A stretch of 64,000 bases of DNA from JAPOXR01 sp963664715 (GCA_963664715.2 CAXXUY010000012.1:124001-188000), one strand, 5' to 3'; shown: positions 36,278 to 45,165, counted from the stretch's first letter. The notes: generated from the letters alone by a model not told the origin. Translations and numbers: made by a program.

Positions 36278-38221
36278 ATGAGCGAAATCTATTCTCCCAG
36301 CCCTGATTTTGTCGCCAGGGCACATGTAGACGCAAAGAAATTCGAGCAACTGAATGCCGAGTTTCAACGTGACCCCGATGGCTTCTGGGCTCAAATGGCG
36401 GAACGGTTAACATGGACAACACCGTTCACAAGGGTCCAGGATGTCAACTTCAACTATCCGGACGTTTCCATCAGGTGGTTTGAAGACGGAAGACTCAACG
36501 TGTCCGAAAACTGCGTGGACAGGCACCTTGCCGAAAGGGGGGACCAGACCGCAATAATCTGGGAACCGGATGACCCGACGGACCCGGCCATTCACATAAC
36601 ATATGGCGAACTCCACGAGGCCGTCTGCAGGACCGCCAATGTCCTGAAGGAGCTCGGAGTCGGCAAGGGTGACCGCGTCGTGATCTACCTTCCGATGATC
36701 CCCGAGGCGGCCTATGCCATGCTGGCATGCGCGAGAATTGGAGCGGTCCACTCCATTGTCTTCGCGGGTTTCAGTCCCGAGGCCCTGGCCAGCAGGATCA
36801 ACGACTGTGAAGCAAATCTTGTCATCACTGCCGATGAAGCTCCGCGCGGCGGTCGCAGGACCGCGCTGAAAGACAATGCCGACATTGCACTGTCCCAGTG
36901 CTCACCCTCGGTCAAGTGCCTCGTTGTCCCTCGAACGGGGGCAAAACTCGATTGGCATGAAGGCAGGGACTTCAACTACGCCGAGATGTCAGGGGCGGTT
37001 TCCGGAGAGTGCGAATGCGAGAGCATGAATGCAGAGGATCCGTTGTTCATCCTCTATACGTCGGGATCGACCGGAAAGCCGAAGGGCGTCGTGCATACTT
37101 CGGCCGGATATCTTGTATACGCATCACTGACACATGAAATCGTATTCGACTACCATGAAGGTGACGTTTTCTGGTGCACCGCGGATGTTGGCTGGGTCAC
37201 CGGGCACAGCTATATCGTGTATGGTCCACTGGCGAATGGAGCCACAACCCTGATGTTCGAGGGTGTGCCGACCTACCCCGATGCCTCCAGGTTCTGGCAG
37301 GTCTGCGAGAAGCACAGGGTAAACCAGTTCTATACTGCTCCGACGGCCATTCGCGCCCTGATGGGTTTGGGCGACAGCTGGGTTGAAAGCAGTGACCTCT
37401 CGACTGTTCGGATACTCGGAACTGTCGGAGAGCCGATAAACCCTGAGGCATGGAACTGGTACAACAATATCGTCGGCCAAGGCCGCTGCCCGATCGTCGA
37501 CACATGGTGGCAGACCGAGACCGGCGGCCACCTGATCACTCCGGTGCCCGGTGCGGTTGCCACGAAGCCCGGTTCCGCGACCAAGCCGTTCTTTGGCATC
37601 GTACCGGCGATTCTGGAACCGGAATCTGGAAAGGAAGTCACGTCGCCGGAAGCCGAAGGGGTGCTCTGCATCAAGCAGAGTTGGCCAGGACAGATGCGGA
37701 CTGTTTTTGGCGACCATCAACGATTCATGGAAACCTACTTCCAGCAGTACCAGGGTTACTACTTTACCGGCGATGGCTGCCGCCGCGATGCTGACGGCTA
37801 TTACTGGATCACCGGCAGGGTAGACGACGTGTTGAATGTTTCCGGCCACAGGATGGGAACGGCAGAAGTCGAGAGTGCGCTTGTGGCCCATCCGAAGGTG
37901 GCCGAGGCTGCGGTCGTCGGTTATCCTCACGACATCAAGGGGCAAGGCATCTATGCCTATGTGACCCTGATGGGCGGTGAATCCCCGTCCGACAATTTGC
38001 GGAAGGAACTCGAACTGTGGGTCAGGAAGGAAATCGGTCCGATTGCCAAGCCGGACTTGATTCAATGGGCACCAGGTCTTCCAAAGACCCGCTCCGGCAA
38101 GATCATGAGGCGGATACTGCGGAAGATTGCCGAGAATGATCACGGGGCACTGGGAGATACTTCCACCCTGGCCGATCCGGCAGTTGTTGACGATCTGGTT
38201 GATAACCGCGTGAACAAGTAG
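36278..38221 (+). CDS. acs: Acetyl-CoA synthetase
   Basis: A 647-residue AMP-forming ligase making acetyl-CoA from acetate. The core motif YTSGSTGKPKGVVHT, then WCTADVGWVTGHSY, YYFTGDGCRRDADGYYWITGRVDD and the C-terminal lysine motif TRSGKIMRR (acetylation-controlled in the family) are present. ATG 36278 is the family start. The rpe gene starts 3 bp after its stop. Confidence 0.96.
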   Translation: MSEIYSPSPDFVARAHVDAKKFEQLNAEFQRDPDGFWAQMAERLTWTTPFTRVQDVNFNYPDVSIRWFEDGRLNVSENCVDRHLAERGDQTAIIWEPDDPTDPAIHITYGELHEAVCRTANVLKELGVGKGDRVVIYLPMIPEAAYAMLACARIGAVHSIVFAGFSPEALASRINDCEANLVITADEAPRGGRRTALKDNADIALSQCSPSVKCLVVPRTGAKLDWHEGRDFNYAEMSGAVSGECECESMNAEDPLFILYTSGSTGKPKGVVHTSAGYLVYASLTHEIVFDYHEGDVFWCTADVGWVTGHSYIVYGPLANGATTLMFEGVPTYPDASRFWQVCEKHRVNQFYTAPTAIRALMGLGDSWVESSDLSTVRILGTVGEPINPEAWNWYNNIVGQGRCPIVDTWWQTETGGHLITPVPGAVATKPGSATKPFFGIVPAILEPESGKEVTSPEAEGVLCIKQSWPGQMRTVFGDHQRFMETYFQQYQGYYFTGDGCRRDADGYYWITGRVDDVLNVSGHRMGTAEVESALVAHPKVAEAAVVGYPHDIKGQGIYAYVTLMGGESPSDNLRKELELWVRKEIGPIAKPDLIQWAPGLPKTRSGKIMRRILRKIAENDHGALGDTSTLADPAVVDDLVDNRVNK

Positions 38222-38224
38222 GAA

Positions 38225-38947
38225 ATGGCAAGAGTCGACACCCAGATGCACAGCCGGGATACGCAGATTGCTCCATCAATCCTGAGCGCAGATTTCGCCA
38301 GTTTCGGTGAAGAATGCGCGGCCGTGGAACGGGCGGGGGCGGACCGGATCCATGTCGATGTCATGGACGGGCATTTCGTGCCCAACATCACGTTCGGGTC
38401 CGCCATGTGCGCGGCAATCCGAAACTACATAAATACGAGCATGGACGTCCATCTTATGGTCAGCCCGGTGGATTCCCACATCGAATCTTTCGTCAAGGCC
38501 GGCGCCGACAGCATCATCGTTCATGTCGAAGCGGAAACCCATGTGCACAAGACGCTGCAGACGATAAGGCAATCCGGCATCCAGTCAGGAATCGCTATCA
38601 ATCCTTCAACACCGGCATCGGCGATTCAATACCTGCTGGACTTGACCGACATTGTCTGCGTGATGACGGTCAATCCGGGATTTGGAGGCCAGATGTTCAT
38701 CTCCAGTCAACTGGCCAAGATCCGTGAAATCTCTGGAATGATCGGCGACAAGCCCATTGACCTGCATGTGGATGGCGGGATTTCGTGCGAGACTGCGCCT
38801 GCAGCTGCAGAAGCGGGAGCGAACGTGCTGATAGCGGGCACGACGGTATTCTCGCGACGCGATGCGAATGGAACAGTTGACCTTAGGAAGAACATTGAAG
38901 ACATTCGACATTCCGTCAAGTCCTCGAGCAGGGTTGTTCAGGATTGA
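38225..38947 (+). CDS. rpe: Ribulose-phosphate 3-epimerase
   Basis: A 240-residue (beta/alpha)8 epimerase of the pentose-phosphate pathway: IAPSILSADFASFGEE, VDVMDGHFVPNITFG, MTVNPGFGGQMF and the C-terminal VDGGIS. The first eight residues (MARVDTQM) are an extension and the start could be ATG 38249. Confidence 0.96.
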   Translation: MARVDTQMHSRDTQIAPSILSADFASFGEECAAVERAGADRIHVDVMDGHFVPNITFGSAMCAAIRNYINTSMDVHLMVSPVDSHIESFVKAGADSIIVHVEAETHVHKTLQTIRQSGIQSGIAINPSTPASAIQYLLDLTDIVCVMTVNPGFGGQMFISSQLAKIREISGMIGDKPIDLHVDGGISCETAPAAAEAGANVLIAGTTVFSRRDANGTVDLRKNIEDIRHSVKSSSRVVQD

Positions 38948-39010
38948 TCCACCAGGAGGCTCCCGGCTGGTATTTCCGGGACAGCCTCTCCACTCGCAAA
39001 GGAAACAAAA

Positions 39011-39559
39011 ATGGCCGTAAGACCCCCGGTGTGCGAATTCGGATGGCAAGCACGCGATTTTGAATTGCCATCCACTGAAGGCCGAATGGCAACGCTGGAA
39101 TCGCTAAGGGGCAAGAATGGCGCCCTGATCATGTTCATATGCAATCATTGTCCCTACGTGGTGTCTGCAATTGGACGCATTGTGGACGATGCCAAGGCAT
39201 TGCAGGAAGCAGGCATCGGGGTTGCTGCCATCTGTGCGAATGATGCCCGCAACTACCCCCAGGATTCATTCGATAACATGAAGACATTCGCCGAGGATCA
39301 CGGATTCTGTTTCCCCTATTTGCATGACGAGGATCAATCGGTCGCCTCCGCATATCGTGCCGAATGCACTCCCGATTTCTTTGGTTTCAATTCAGCGATG
39401 GAACTCCAGTACCGCGGGCGATTGGACAGTGCCGGATCAAATCAGCCAACCGACACCACGGCCCGCGAATTGCGCGATGCCATGCTGATGGTCGCCGAAA
39501 CCGGAAATGGCCCGCAATCCCAGATCCCATCCATGGGCTGCTCGATAAAGTGGAAGTAG
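39011..39559 (+). CDS. Thioredoxin-fold protein of the AhpC/TSA-like family
   Basis: A 182-residue cytoplasmic thioredoxin-like protein: FELPSTEGRMATLESLRGKN, then FICNHCPYVVSAIGRI, then ICANDARNYPQDSFDNM and the TPDFFGFN cis-proline region. The active site is N-H-C-P-Y with a single cysteine where thioredoxins have CxxC. This matches a widespread family of putative peroxiredoxin-like proteins of unknown substrate. No signal peptide is visible. Confidence 0.85.
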   Translation: MAVRPPVCEFGWQARDFELPSTEGRMATLESLRGKNGALIMFICNHCPYVVSAIGRIVDDAKALQEAGIGVAAICANDARNYPQDSFDNMKTFAEDHGFCFPYLHDEDQSVASAYRAECTPDFFGFNSAMELQYRGRLDSAGSNQPTDTTARELRDAMLMVAETGNGPQSQIPSMGCSIKWK

Positions 39560-39688
39560 CATGCCGCACTCGAATCGCCCCTTCACCGGTTCTAGTCATT
39601 GCGGCAGTTTGAGCGAAAAACCAGGCTGACACGGAGTTCCTGTACGCGTGCCGACTCCCGGCGGGTCTCCCCGCAGGCACCTTGATCA

Positions 39689-39716
39689 AGCCCGGGGCAA
39701 TCAGCCCCGTTCGGGC
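39689..39716. terminator. Hairpin between convergent genes
   Basis: Nested inverted repeats (AGCCCG...CGGGCT outside, GGGGC-AATCA-GCCCC inside) lie between the thioredoxin-fold gene and the convergent methyltransferase gene, touching the latter's stop codon. There is no T-run, so terminator activity is uncertain. Confidence 0.4.
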
Positions 39717-40846
39717 TACACCCCTCCCCAGACCTCGTTGGCAATGTTGACGACAAGTTCGAGTTTTCGCCATTGATCGTCCTGGTCAAGTTCGTTGCCT
39801 TCTTCAGTCGACGCAAATCCACATTGCGGAGCAATTCCCAACTGGCTGATGTCTGCATAGGTTGAAGCCTCATCAAGCCTGCGCCTGATGTCGTCAATTT
39901 CCTCCAGACGTCCCGATTTCGTCGTGATGAATCCAGGCATGACCCGTTGGCTGCCCTTTGCAAGCAAACGCAGTGGTTCCAGTCCACCTGCCCTTTCGGT
40001 GTCGTACTCCATGAAAAAGACGTCGACGCCCGTCAAATTGAATACGGCGTCCGCTGCCGGATCGTAGCCCCCCTGTGCTGCATGTGATGATCGGAAATTG
40101 CCGCGGCACATATGCATGGCGATCGTCAGATCGTCCGGGCGGTCGCGGATCGCCTCGTTCATCATCCAGGCATATTTTCTGATCAGCCAATCGGGGTCCT
40201 GCCCGAGGTCCGCCTTTTCCTGACGGTGCTTCGGGTCGCAAAGATAGACAAAGAAGATGTCATCCATCTGGAGATACCGGCAACCGGCATCATAGAATGC
40301 CCTGACCGCCTTGCGATAGGTCCGGGCGATGTCCGACATCAGGATCTCGACATCCTTGTATTCAGTTGGGTGAATATCCTTGAGCGCCACCCTGAAGTGA
40401 CAACAGCTCGGTCCTGGTATCGAGATTTTCGGTGTTACTGTAGTAAGTTGCGATACGAACCTGAAGTGGTCAAGCATCGGGTGGTCGTCCGGGAAATCCA
40501 GCTTCCCCCGAATGACAGGGAATATCGGTCTGACCTTGACTCCTGCAAACTGTATACCCGCCTCGTCCCTTTCCTCCAGTTCAAGGCCGGTCAGCATTTC
40601 CATGAAGTCATAGTGCCAGAATGACCGTCGGTACTCACCGTCGGTCACCACCTTGAGACCAAGTTGCTCCTGCCTCCTGATCGCGTCGGAAATGGCCTGA
40701 TCTTCCACCTCCCTTTGAGTTGCGATTGCTTTCCGGTCTCCTTCCGCAACCGCCTTGCGCATGTTCGCCACCATTCGGGGGCGAAGCAAGCTGCCGACAT
40801 GGTCTGCGCGGAATTTCGGGCCTGCTGCCATCGGCCTTTTCTCCAA
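39716..40846 (-). CDS. MetE C-terminal-like cobalamin-independent methyltransferase
   Basis: A 376-residue protein resembling the catalytic half of MetE. The zinc ligands expected for the family are visible: His and Cys in IAMHMCRGNFRSSH, Glu in VFFMEYD, and Cys in APQCGFAS. The N-terminal FRADHVGSLLRP is typical of stand-alone 5-methyltetrahydropteroyltriglutamate-homocysteine methyltransferase-like proteins. Whether it makes methionine or acts on another thiol is not decidable. Confidence 0.85.
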   Translation of the reverse strand: MEKRPMAAGPKFRADHVGSLLRPRMVANMRKAVAEGDRKAIATQREVEDQAISDAIRRQEQLGLKVVTDGEYRRSFWHYDFMEMLTGLELEERDEAGIQFAGVKVRPIFPVIRGKLDFPDDHPMLDHFRFVSQLTTVTPKISIPGPSCCHFRVALKDIHPTEYKDVEILMSDIARTYRKAVRAFYDAGCRYLQMDDIFFVYLCDPKHRQEKADLGQDPDWLIRKYAWMMNEAIRDRPDDLTIAMHMCRGNFRSSHAAQGGYDPAADAVFNLTGVDVFFMEYDTERAGGLEPLRLLAKGSQRVMPGFITTKSGRLEEIDDIRRRLDEASTYADISQLGIAPQCGFASTEEGNELDQDDQWRKLELVVNIANEVWGGV

Positions 40847-40934
40847 TCCTGAATTCGGGATTCATCTTCAACCCGGTGTTTATCAAGTCTACTAGTTGGG
40901 CCTGAGAGCATTCAACTTGATTCGGACCGAGCCA

Positions 40935-42128
40935 ATGAGTTCAACAGGATGTATACCCGGACGGGTCTGCCTGGCAATTGTCGGTGGTGGGCCGGCAGGG
41001 CTCCTGCTGGCGAGAAAACTTGCCCGGAGCGGAATTGAGTGCGTCATCCTTGAACGCCGTCCCAGGTCCTATGTGCTTTCCCGGATCCGAGCCGGTGTCC
41101 TGGAACAGGGAAGCGTGGATCAGTTGCGGGAGGCCGGAGTGTCCCAACGCCTTGATCGCGAGGGGTTGGTTCACGACGGCTGCGTAATGGCCGACGATCT
41201 AGGCTATTTCCATCTTGATTTTGCCGGACTGGTCGGAAAGACCGTGACCGTGTACGGCCAGACCGAGGTTACAAGAGACCTTTACGATGCCCTGGACGAA
41301 GACGGTGTCCCAATTGTGCATGGAGCCGAGAATGTTCAGATACACGGGGTAGACGGCGATTCCCCGAATGTCACCTTTCGGGTCGGCCAGGAGGACTACT
41401 GTATCGCATGTGATTACGTCGCCGGTTGCGACGGTTTTCACGGGGTAAGCCGCGGCAGGATACCTGCCAACGTCAAGAAACGATTCACAAAGTCGTTTCC
41501 GTTCGGATGGTTGGGAGTCCTTTCCGAGTCTCCTCCCGTAAACGAGGAGTTGATCTATTCGAGGTCCGGCAGGGGATTTGCACTGGCATCAATGCGCAAC
41601 CCCCTGCTTTCCAGATACTACATACAGGTTCCACTGGCAGACAGGATTGAAAGCTGGAACGACGGTGCATTCTGGACGGAACTCAGGCGACGCCTGCCAG
41701 ACTGCTTCGGTGACCGATTGGAAACAGGGAAGGTTGTAGAAAAGTCCATAACGCCCATCCGGAGTTTCGTGAGCGAGCCCATGAGTTTTGGCAGGCTGTT
41801 TCTCTGCGGAGATGCGTCGCACATAGTCCCGCCTACTGGAGCCAAGGGATTGAATCTTGCGTTTTCCGACGTTCATTATCTGCATGCTGCATTGCTGGAA
41901 AAGCACAGGACCGGTAGTGGCCGGCTGCTCGAACAGTATTCGACCACCGCCTTGGACCGGGTCTGGAAATCAATGCGTTTCAGTTGGTGGATGACCACAT
42001 TGCTTCACCGGATTCCCGGTTCCACGGAATTTGAACGGAGGATCCAGGAAGCCGAGTTCGCCCACGTTCGAGACACCATGCACGGAAAGATCTCCCTGGC
42101 GGCAAACTATACCGGCCTGCCCTACTGA
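40935..42128 (+). CDS. pobA: 4-hydroxybenzoate 3-monooxygenase
   Basis: A 397-residue FAD monooxygenase that makes protocatechuate from 4-hydroxybenzoate. It has the FAD motif IVGGGPAGLLLARKL, SRIRAGVLEQGSVDQLREAG, the DG motif region VAGCDGFHGVSR and the second FAD motif GDASHIVPPTGAKGLNLA, which is near-diagnostic for PobA. No protocatechuate-cleavage genes or PobR regulator lie next to it. Confidence 0.93.
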   Translation: MSSTGCIPGRVCLAIVGGGPAGLLLARKLARSGIECVILERRPRSYVLSRIRAGVLEQGSVDQLREAGVSQRLDREGLVHDGCVMADDLGYFHLDFAGLVGKTVTVYGQTEVTRDLYDALDEDGVPIVHGAENVQIHGVDGDSPNVTFRVGQEDYCIACDYVAGCDGFHGVSRGRIPANVKKRFTKSFPFGWLGVLSESPPVNEELIYSRSGRGFALASMRNPLLSRYYIQVPLADRIESWNDGAFWTELRRRLPDCFGDRLETGKVVEKSITPIRSFVSEPMSFGRLFLCGDASHIVPPTGAKGLNLAFSDVHYLHAALLEKHRTGSGRLLEQYSTTALDRVWKSMRFSWWMTTLLHRIPGSTEFERRIQEAEFAHVRDTMHGKISLAANYTGLPY

Positions 42129-42549
42129 CCAAGCGACCACCATCCGGATACTGCGGTTTTGCCATTGTCCTGAATTTCCCTGGCGGCGGACCCATGCCGA
42201 ATCTGGGTTCACAATTCCGGCATGCCTGAACCGGCAATCTGCCCTGCTCTGCCCGTGGCTCCGACATGTTCAGGCAGGGAGGCGACAACTCGGAAAGCAG
42301 GTGGCGCAGCTTGAACGACATCTCTCGAGCGCTTGCCGAATGTGTTGCCGACATCGCGGCGGCGACTGCCAATGCAATCCTTCTTCCAATTCGGGCGTTC
42401 AAACAGTCCTTCCCATGTTCAGTTGCCAGCGATTTCCCTTCTTGGACGATCAGCGGCACAGCAGGATCAACGACTACCCACCTCACATTGCGCGCTCCTT
42501 CATCGATGCCAGTCTTCTGCATGGCAAATTGGTGGACACTGGACGGCGA
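42129..42549. other. Gap between pobA and the dehydrogenase gene (convergent)
   Basis: 421 bp with codon-like GC pattern but no supported gene. A minus-strand frame (up to 42522) contains a plausible-looking stretch (NVRWVVVDPAVPLIVQEG) but no ribosome-binding site and it runs into the pobA antisense; it may be a gene remnant. Confidence 0.4.
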
Positions 42550-43518
42550 TCATCGCTCAACAGTGTGTGCAACTACTTCATGGCCCTCGGTTTCAGGTTC
42601 ATCATCGACGATCTCCGCAGGGAAACCCTCGGCCCCTACGGTGATCCCTGTCGCCTCCTCCAGCCTTCTGATCACGTTTGGGGACCATTCCCTGCCACCG
42701 TACCGCCTCATTGCGTCCATGAATATCTCCAGCAGGAGCGGAGAAAGTTCCACCGGGGCCCGAACATCGTCGGCAACCGCCTGGAACAGGCTGAGATCCT
42801 TGACAACCAGATCCATCGTAAAGTTGATGTTTCTGCTACCATTGAGAATGACCTGCCCTTCCGTTTCATGAACAAAGGAATTGCCGGAAGAAATGCGGAT
42901 GGCTTCATAGGTTGTCTTCATGTCGAGCCCTGCAAGCTGTGCCGTGACCAGGGCCTCGCAAATGCTGACAAGATTTGCCGTAGCAAGGTAGTTGGTCACC
43001 ACCTTCAGCACCGAAGCCGAACCCAGTGGGCCGGTGTGAAGTACACGCCGGCCGAGTATTCTGAGAACTGGAAGCAACCGCTCGAACGTCTTGCGATTGC
43101 ATCCGGCAAAGATCGATATGTTTCCGGTTGCCGCCCGGTGGCACCCACCTGAAACCGGGCAGTCAACGGGTTCTGCGCCCGTGCCGGCAACCGCCTCCCC
43201 GAGTCGGAGCACCTCCTGCTGGTCATTCGTACTCATTTCACACCAGATCTTGCCGTCGGAGAGCCCGTCCAGCAGCCCGTCCCGGCCCTCCATCACCTCG
43301 GCACTTGCAGTAGGGCTGGGAAGGCAGGTGATAATCACGTCACTACTCAGGGCGACCTGTGCCGCAGATTCACCCGCCATTGCGCCATTGCTACAGAATT
43401 CCCGCATTCGTGCATGGTCCAGATCGAGAACCATGAGTTCAAAGCCATTCCTCAGAAGACTGCCTGCGAGCTTGCCGCCGACGTTTCCCAATCCAATAAA
43501 TCCGATCTTCCGCGGCAT
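42550..43518 (-). CDS. 3-hydroxyisobutyrate dehydrogenase-family NAD(P)-dependent oxidoreductase
   Basis: A 322-residue beta-hydroxyacid dehydrogenase. The Rossmann motif IGFIGLGNVGGKLAGSLL, the substrate loop DCPVSGGCHRAATGNISIF and the catalytic lysine in LKVVTNYLA are present. The C-terminal ~35 residues are non-conserved. The substrate is not readable from sequence. Its start lies about 170 bp from tRNA-Ser, the end of the backbone. Confidence 0.88.
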   Translation of the reverse strand: MPRKIGFIGLGNVGGKLAGSLLRNGFELMVLDLDHARMREFCSNGAMAGESAAQVALSSDVIITCLPSPTASAEVMEGRDGLLDGLSDGKIWCEMSTNDQQEVLRLGEAVAGTGAEPVDCPVSGGCHRAATGNISIFAGCNRKTFERLLPVLRILGRRVLHTGPLGSASVLKVVTNYLATANLVSICEALVTAQLAGLDMKTTYEAIRISSGNSFVHETEGQVILNGSRNINFTMDLVVKDLSLFQAVADDVRAPVELSPLLLEIFMDAMRRYGGREWSPNVIRRLEEATGITVGAEGFPAEIVDDEPETEGHEVVAHTVER

Positions 43519-43542
43519 CTGCTACTATTCCTTCCTGAACTG

Positions 43543-44481
43543 TTAGCGGTAGGTTATGCGACTTTGCTGTTCACGACCGAGCCTGTTCCCGTCAATGCAT
43601 TTTTGCCTGAAGGGGCAATTTCGGCTGTCTGCATCCGGGTAGCCCTTCAATTCACCCTGGTTAGCAACTAGATGGAGCTTCAATTGGAGGAGTGACAGAG
43701 TGGTCGAATGTACCGGTCTTGAAAACCGGCGTGGGGGTAACTCCACCGTGGGTTCGAATCCCACCTCCTCCGCCAGATTGGCGCGGTCCCCGCCGGAGCG
43801 GGGCTGACACGGTGAGTGAATCAGTTTCGTTAAGTTACCGTCACGGCGGTGGCGGCTTCGGCCGCCACCGCCGCGCCCGTCCGCCTTCTCCGGACGCAGG
43901 AGCCGCCGCATTGACCTGAGGAGCCTTGCCGGCGCGGTCCTGCCTGCCCGCCCGGACATGGTGCGGAACCGGAGGCGAATCACCCGGTAGAGTTCCGGCA
44001 TGTCGCGTTGCAGCACGCGCATCACCTGGGTCCGGCTGATTCCCGAGGCCGCGGCCACGGCGGTGAAGGTCGTACCCGGATGTTCGGTCAGCAGCGCCGC
44101 GATCATGCGGTCCCGGGGCCTCGCCTTGCGCCGGCGGAAGATCCCCGACCTCCTGCCCTTCCAGGCCTGAACCTCGGGATCGTGGTTGTACACGACGAAG
44201 TCCGCCAGCATCCGCCAGCACCAGGCGGCGTGCCGTTCCGCCAGCCGGACCACGTCGCCGTCGCGCACGGCCAGGCCCGTCGCGGAATTTATTGTGCGGG
44301 CAATCTCGAGCACGCGCAGCTCCCAGAGGACACGGCTGCGGTAGCGGGCCCGCAACGGGTAGCTCTCGACGCGCAGGGCCTCGAAGAGCTCGAATCTTGC
44401 CTCCTGCCGGGTCCGGCGCTGGCCGGCGGGGGCGGGCCTGCGGTTGCAATTCGCGGCAGCTGGCGTTATATGCGCGAACAT
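43543..44481 (-). CDS. Predicted HTH protein, 3' end running antisense through tRNA-Ser
   Basis: I do not recognise the family. Residues about 28-200 look like a real soluble helical protein with an HTH-like segment at 137-158 (TTFTAVAAASGISRTQVMRVL) and basic patches (RRSGIFRRRKARPRDR). The frame stays open through the antisense of tRNA-Ser from about residue 236, giving the well-known false peptide VGFEPTVELPPRRFSR, and stops only at 43543. So the native C-terminus was probably lost, and the gene may be truncated at an island boundary. ATG 44481 overlaps the preceding frame's stop as TGATG. Confidence 0.42.
   Translation of the reverse strand: MFAHITPAAANCNRRPAPAGQRRTRQEARFELFEALRVESYPLRARYRSRVLWELRVLEIARTINSATGLAVRDGDVVRLAERHAAWCWRMLADFVVYNHDPEVQAWKGRRSGIFRRRKARPRDRMIAALLTEHPGTTFTAVAAASGISRTQVMRVLQRDMPELYRVIRLRFRTMSGRAGRTAPARLLRSMRRLLRPEKADGRGGGGRSRHRRDGNLTKLIHSPCQPRSGGDRANLAEEVGFEPTVELPPRRFSRPVHSTTLSLLQLKLHLVANQGELKGYPDADSRNCPFRQKCIDGNRLGREQQSRITYR
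43686..43775 (+). tRNA. tRNA-Ser (anticodon UGA)
   Basis: A 90-nt tRNA with acceptor stem GGAGGAG (43686-43692) pairing with CTCCTCC (43765-43771), discriminator G and encoded CCA (43773-43775). The anticodon stem is CCGGT/ACCGG with loop CTTGAAA, so the anticodon at 43720-43722 is TGA. A long variable arm follows, as expected for serine tRNA, and the T-arm reads GGTTCGAATCC. A GC hairpin (CCCCGC-CGGA-GCGGGG, 43788-43803) follows. The accessory region begins here. Confidence 0.96.
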
Positions 44482-45071
44482 CAGGCCGCGCCTTTGCCTT
44501 GCGCATCCTTGCCTGGCGCATGCCTACTTGGAGCACGCTTGCTTGGTCCATACTGGCCTGGCACGTCCTTGGCTGGCGCATGCCTGCTTGCCGCAACCCT
44601 GCCTGATGCAGGACCGGGTGTTGAGGCAGCCCTCCGGAACGCATCCCTCCCGGGTGCTTGCCCGGAGGCCCTTGGTGCCCTGGCCGCCGGATCCGGAGGA
44701 TCCGGATCCTCCGGCGGGGCGTGCTGGTCTGTGTGCGGCGTTCCGGTGTCCGTTGGCGGCGGACTTGAAAGGGATGCCGCGGGAGATGCTGGCAGCGGAG
44801 AACTGCCAGCGAGGCTGGAAACTTCTGAATTGAACCCCGGGCTGCCCATGGGCAGCCCGCACTCTTCCACCCCCGGCGGAAGCGTTCCGGAAACGGGGGA
44901 TGAAGGCGCCTGTTGCAACTCCGCAGGCAGGTGGGAAATCGCAACGAATCGGGTGGAAAGCGGCAATGGCGGCTTGCGAACAGCCGGCGCTGCCTTTATA
45001 TTTCGTGCTGCAGGTTGCGGCATGGTCAAAACTTTGGTGCCGTGATTTGCGCAGGTCGCGGTATTTGCCAA
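44481..45071 (-). CDS. Possible Pro/Ala/Ser-rich protein
   Basis: A 196-residue open frame, low complexity throughout, ending in five-residue repeats (ASRHA-PAKDV-PGQYG-PSKRA-PSRHA) from the 15-bp array. Support for being real is a TGATG overlap with the HTH frame and the end of the pilin-like operon just upstream. Against it: a TTG start (or ATG 45023) without a ribosome-binding site, and several competing open frames in this GC-rich DNA. Confidence 0.25.
   Translation of the reverse strand: MANTATCANHGTKVLTMPQPAARNIKAAPAVRKPPLPLSTRFVAISHLPAELQQAPSSPVSGTLPPGVEECGLPMGSPGFNSEVSSLAGSSPLPASPAASLSSPPPTDTGTPHTDQHAPPEDPDPPDPAARAPRASGQAPGRDAFRRAASTPGPASGRVAASRHAPAKDVPGQYGPSKRAPSRHAPGKDAQGKGAA
44496..44615. 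repeat. Eight 15-bp degenerate tandem repeats
   Basis: Eight consecutive 15-bp units with no spacer, consensus near GCYTGGCGCATGCYT (for example GCCTGGCGCATGCCT at 44511 and GGCTGGCGCATGCCT at 44571). Because the unit is five codons, every frame gives a five-residue repeat. The minus frame reading AGLRQ-AGMRQ-PRTCQ-ASMDQ-ASVLQ-VGMRQ is closest to the A-x-L-x-x pentapeptide-repeat pattern, but that frame is Arg-rich shadow elsewhere. It may be a pentapeptide-gene remnant. Confidence 0.8.
44693..44714. repeat. Perfect 22-bp palindrome
   Basis: CCGGAGGATCC followed by its exact complement GGATCCTCCGG, embedded in further GGATCC-rich sequence. It lies inside the doubtful Pro/Ala-rich frame. It could be a protein-binding site or a strong cruciform. 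Confidence 0.6.
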
Positions 45072-45131
45072 ACAGTCCTACCGTGATCTATTGGTCGCGG
45101 TGTCCGCATACCTTAATTCACCGTGATTCGG

Positions 45132-45165
45132 CCGCCGGGCCTCTCCGCCCGGCGGTCATTTTATT
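45132..45165 (+). terminator. Strong hairpin with T-rich tail
   Basis: CCGCCGGGC-CTCTCC-GCCCGGCGG is a perfect 9-bp stem followed by TCATTTTATTT, so it points rightward. No supported plus-strand gene ends before it. It sits just beyond the stop of the minus-strand pilin-like operon and may act there too, although no T-run follows on that strand. Confidence 0.55.

Noticed and set aside
41980..42522. Minus-strand 180-residue frame after the dehydrogenase gene
   Set aside because: Some protein-like sequence but no ribosome-binding site, and its second half is antisense to pobA; noted only as a possible remnant.
42031..43152. Plus-strand 373-residue frame
   Set aside because: Mostly antisense of the 3-hydroxyisobutyrate dehydrogenase-family gene.
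44496..44615. CRISPR array
   Set aside because: Units are only 15 bp, contiguous and without spacers; no cas genes anywhere in the window.
43841..44944. Minus-strand 367-residue open frame overlapping the HTH gene
   Set aside because: Arg/Pro/Gly-rich through most of its length and a frame-shifted shadow of the more protein-like HTH frame; only the 15-bp repeat part looks structured.
44008..45045. Plus-strand 345-residue open frame
   Set aside because: Antisense of the HTH gene with typical shadow composition; open only because the region is GC-rich.
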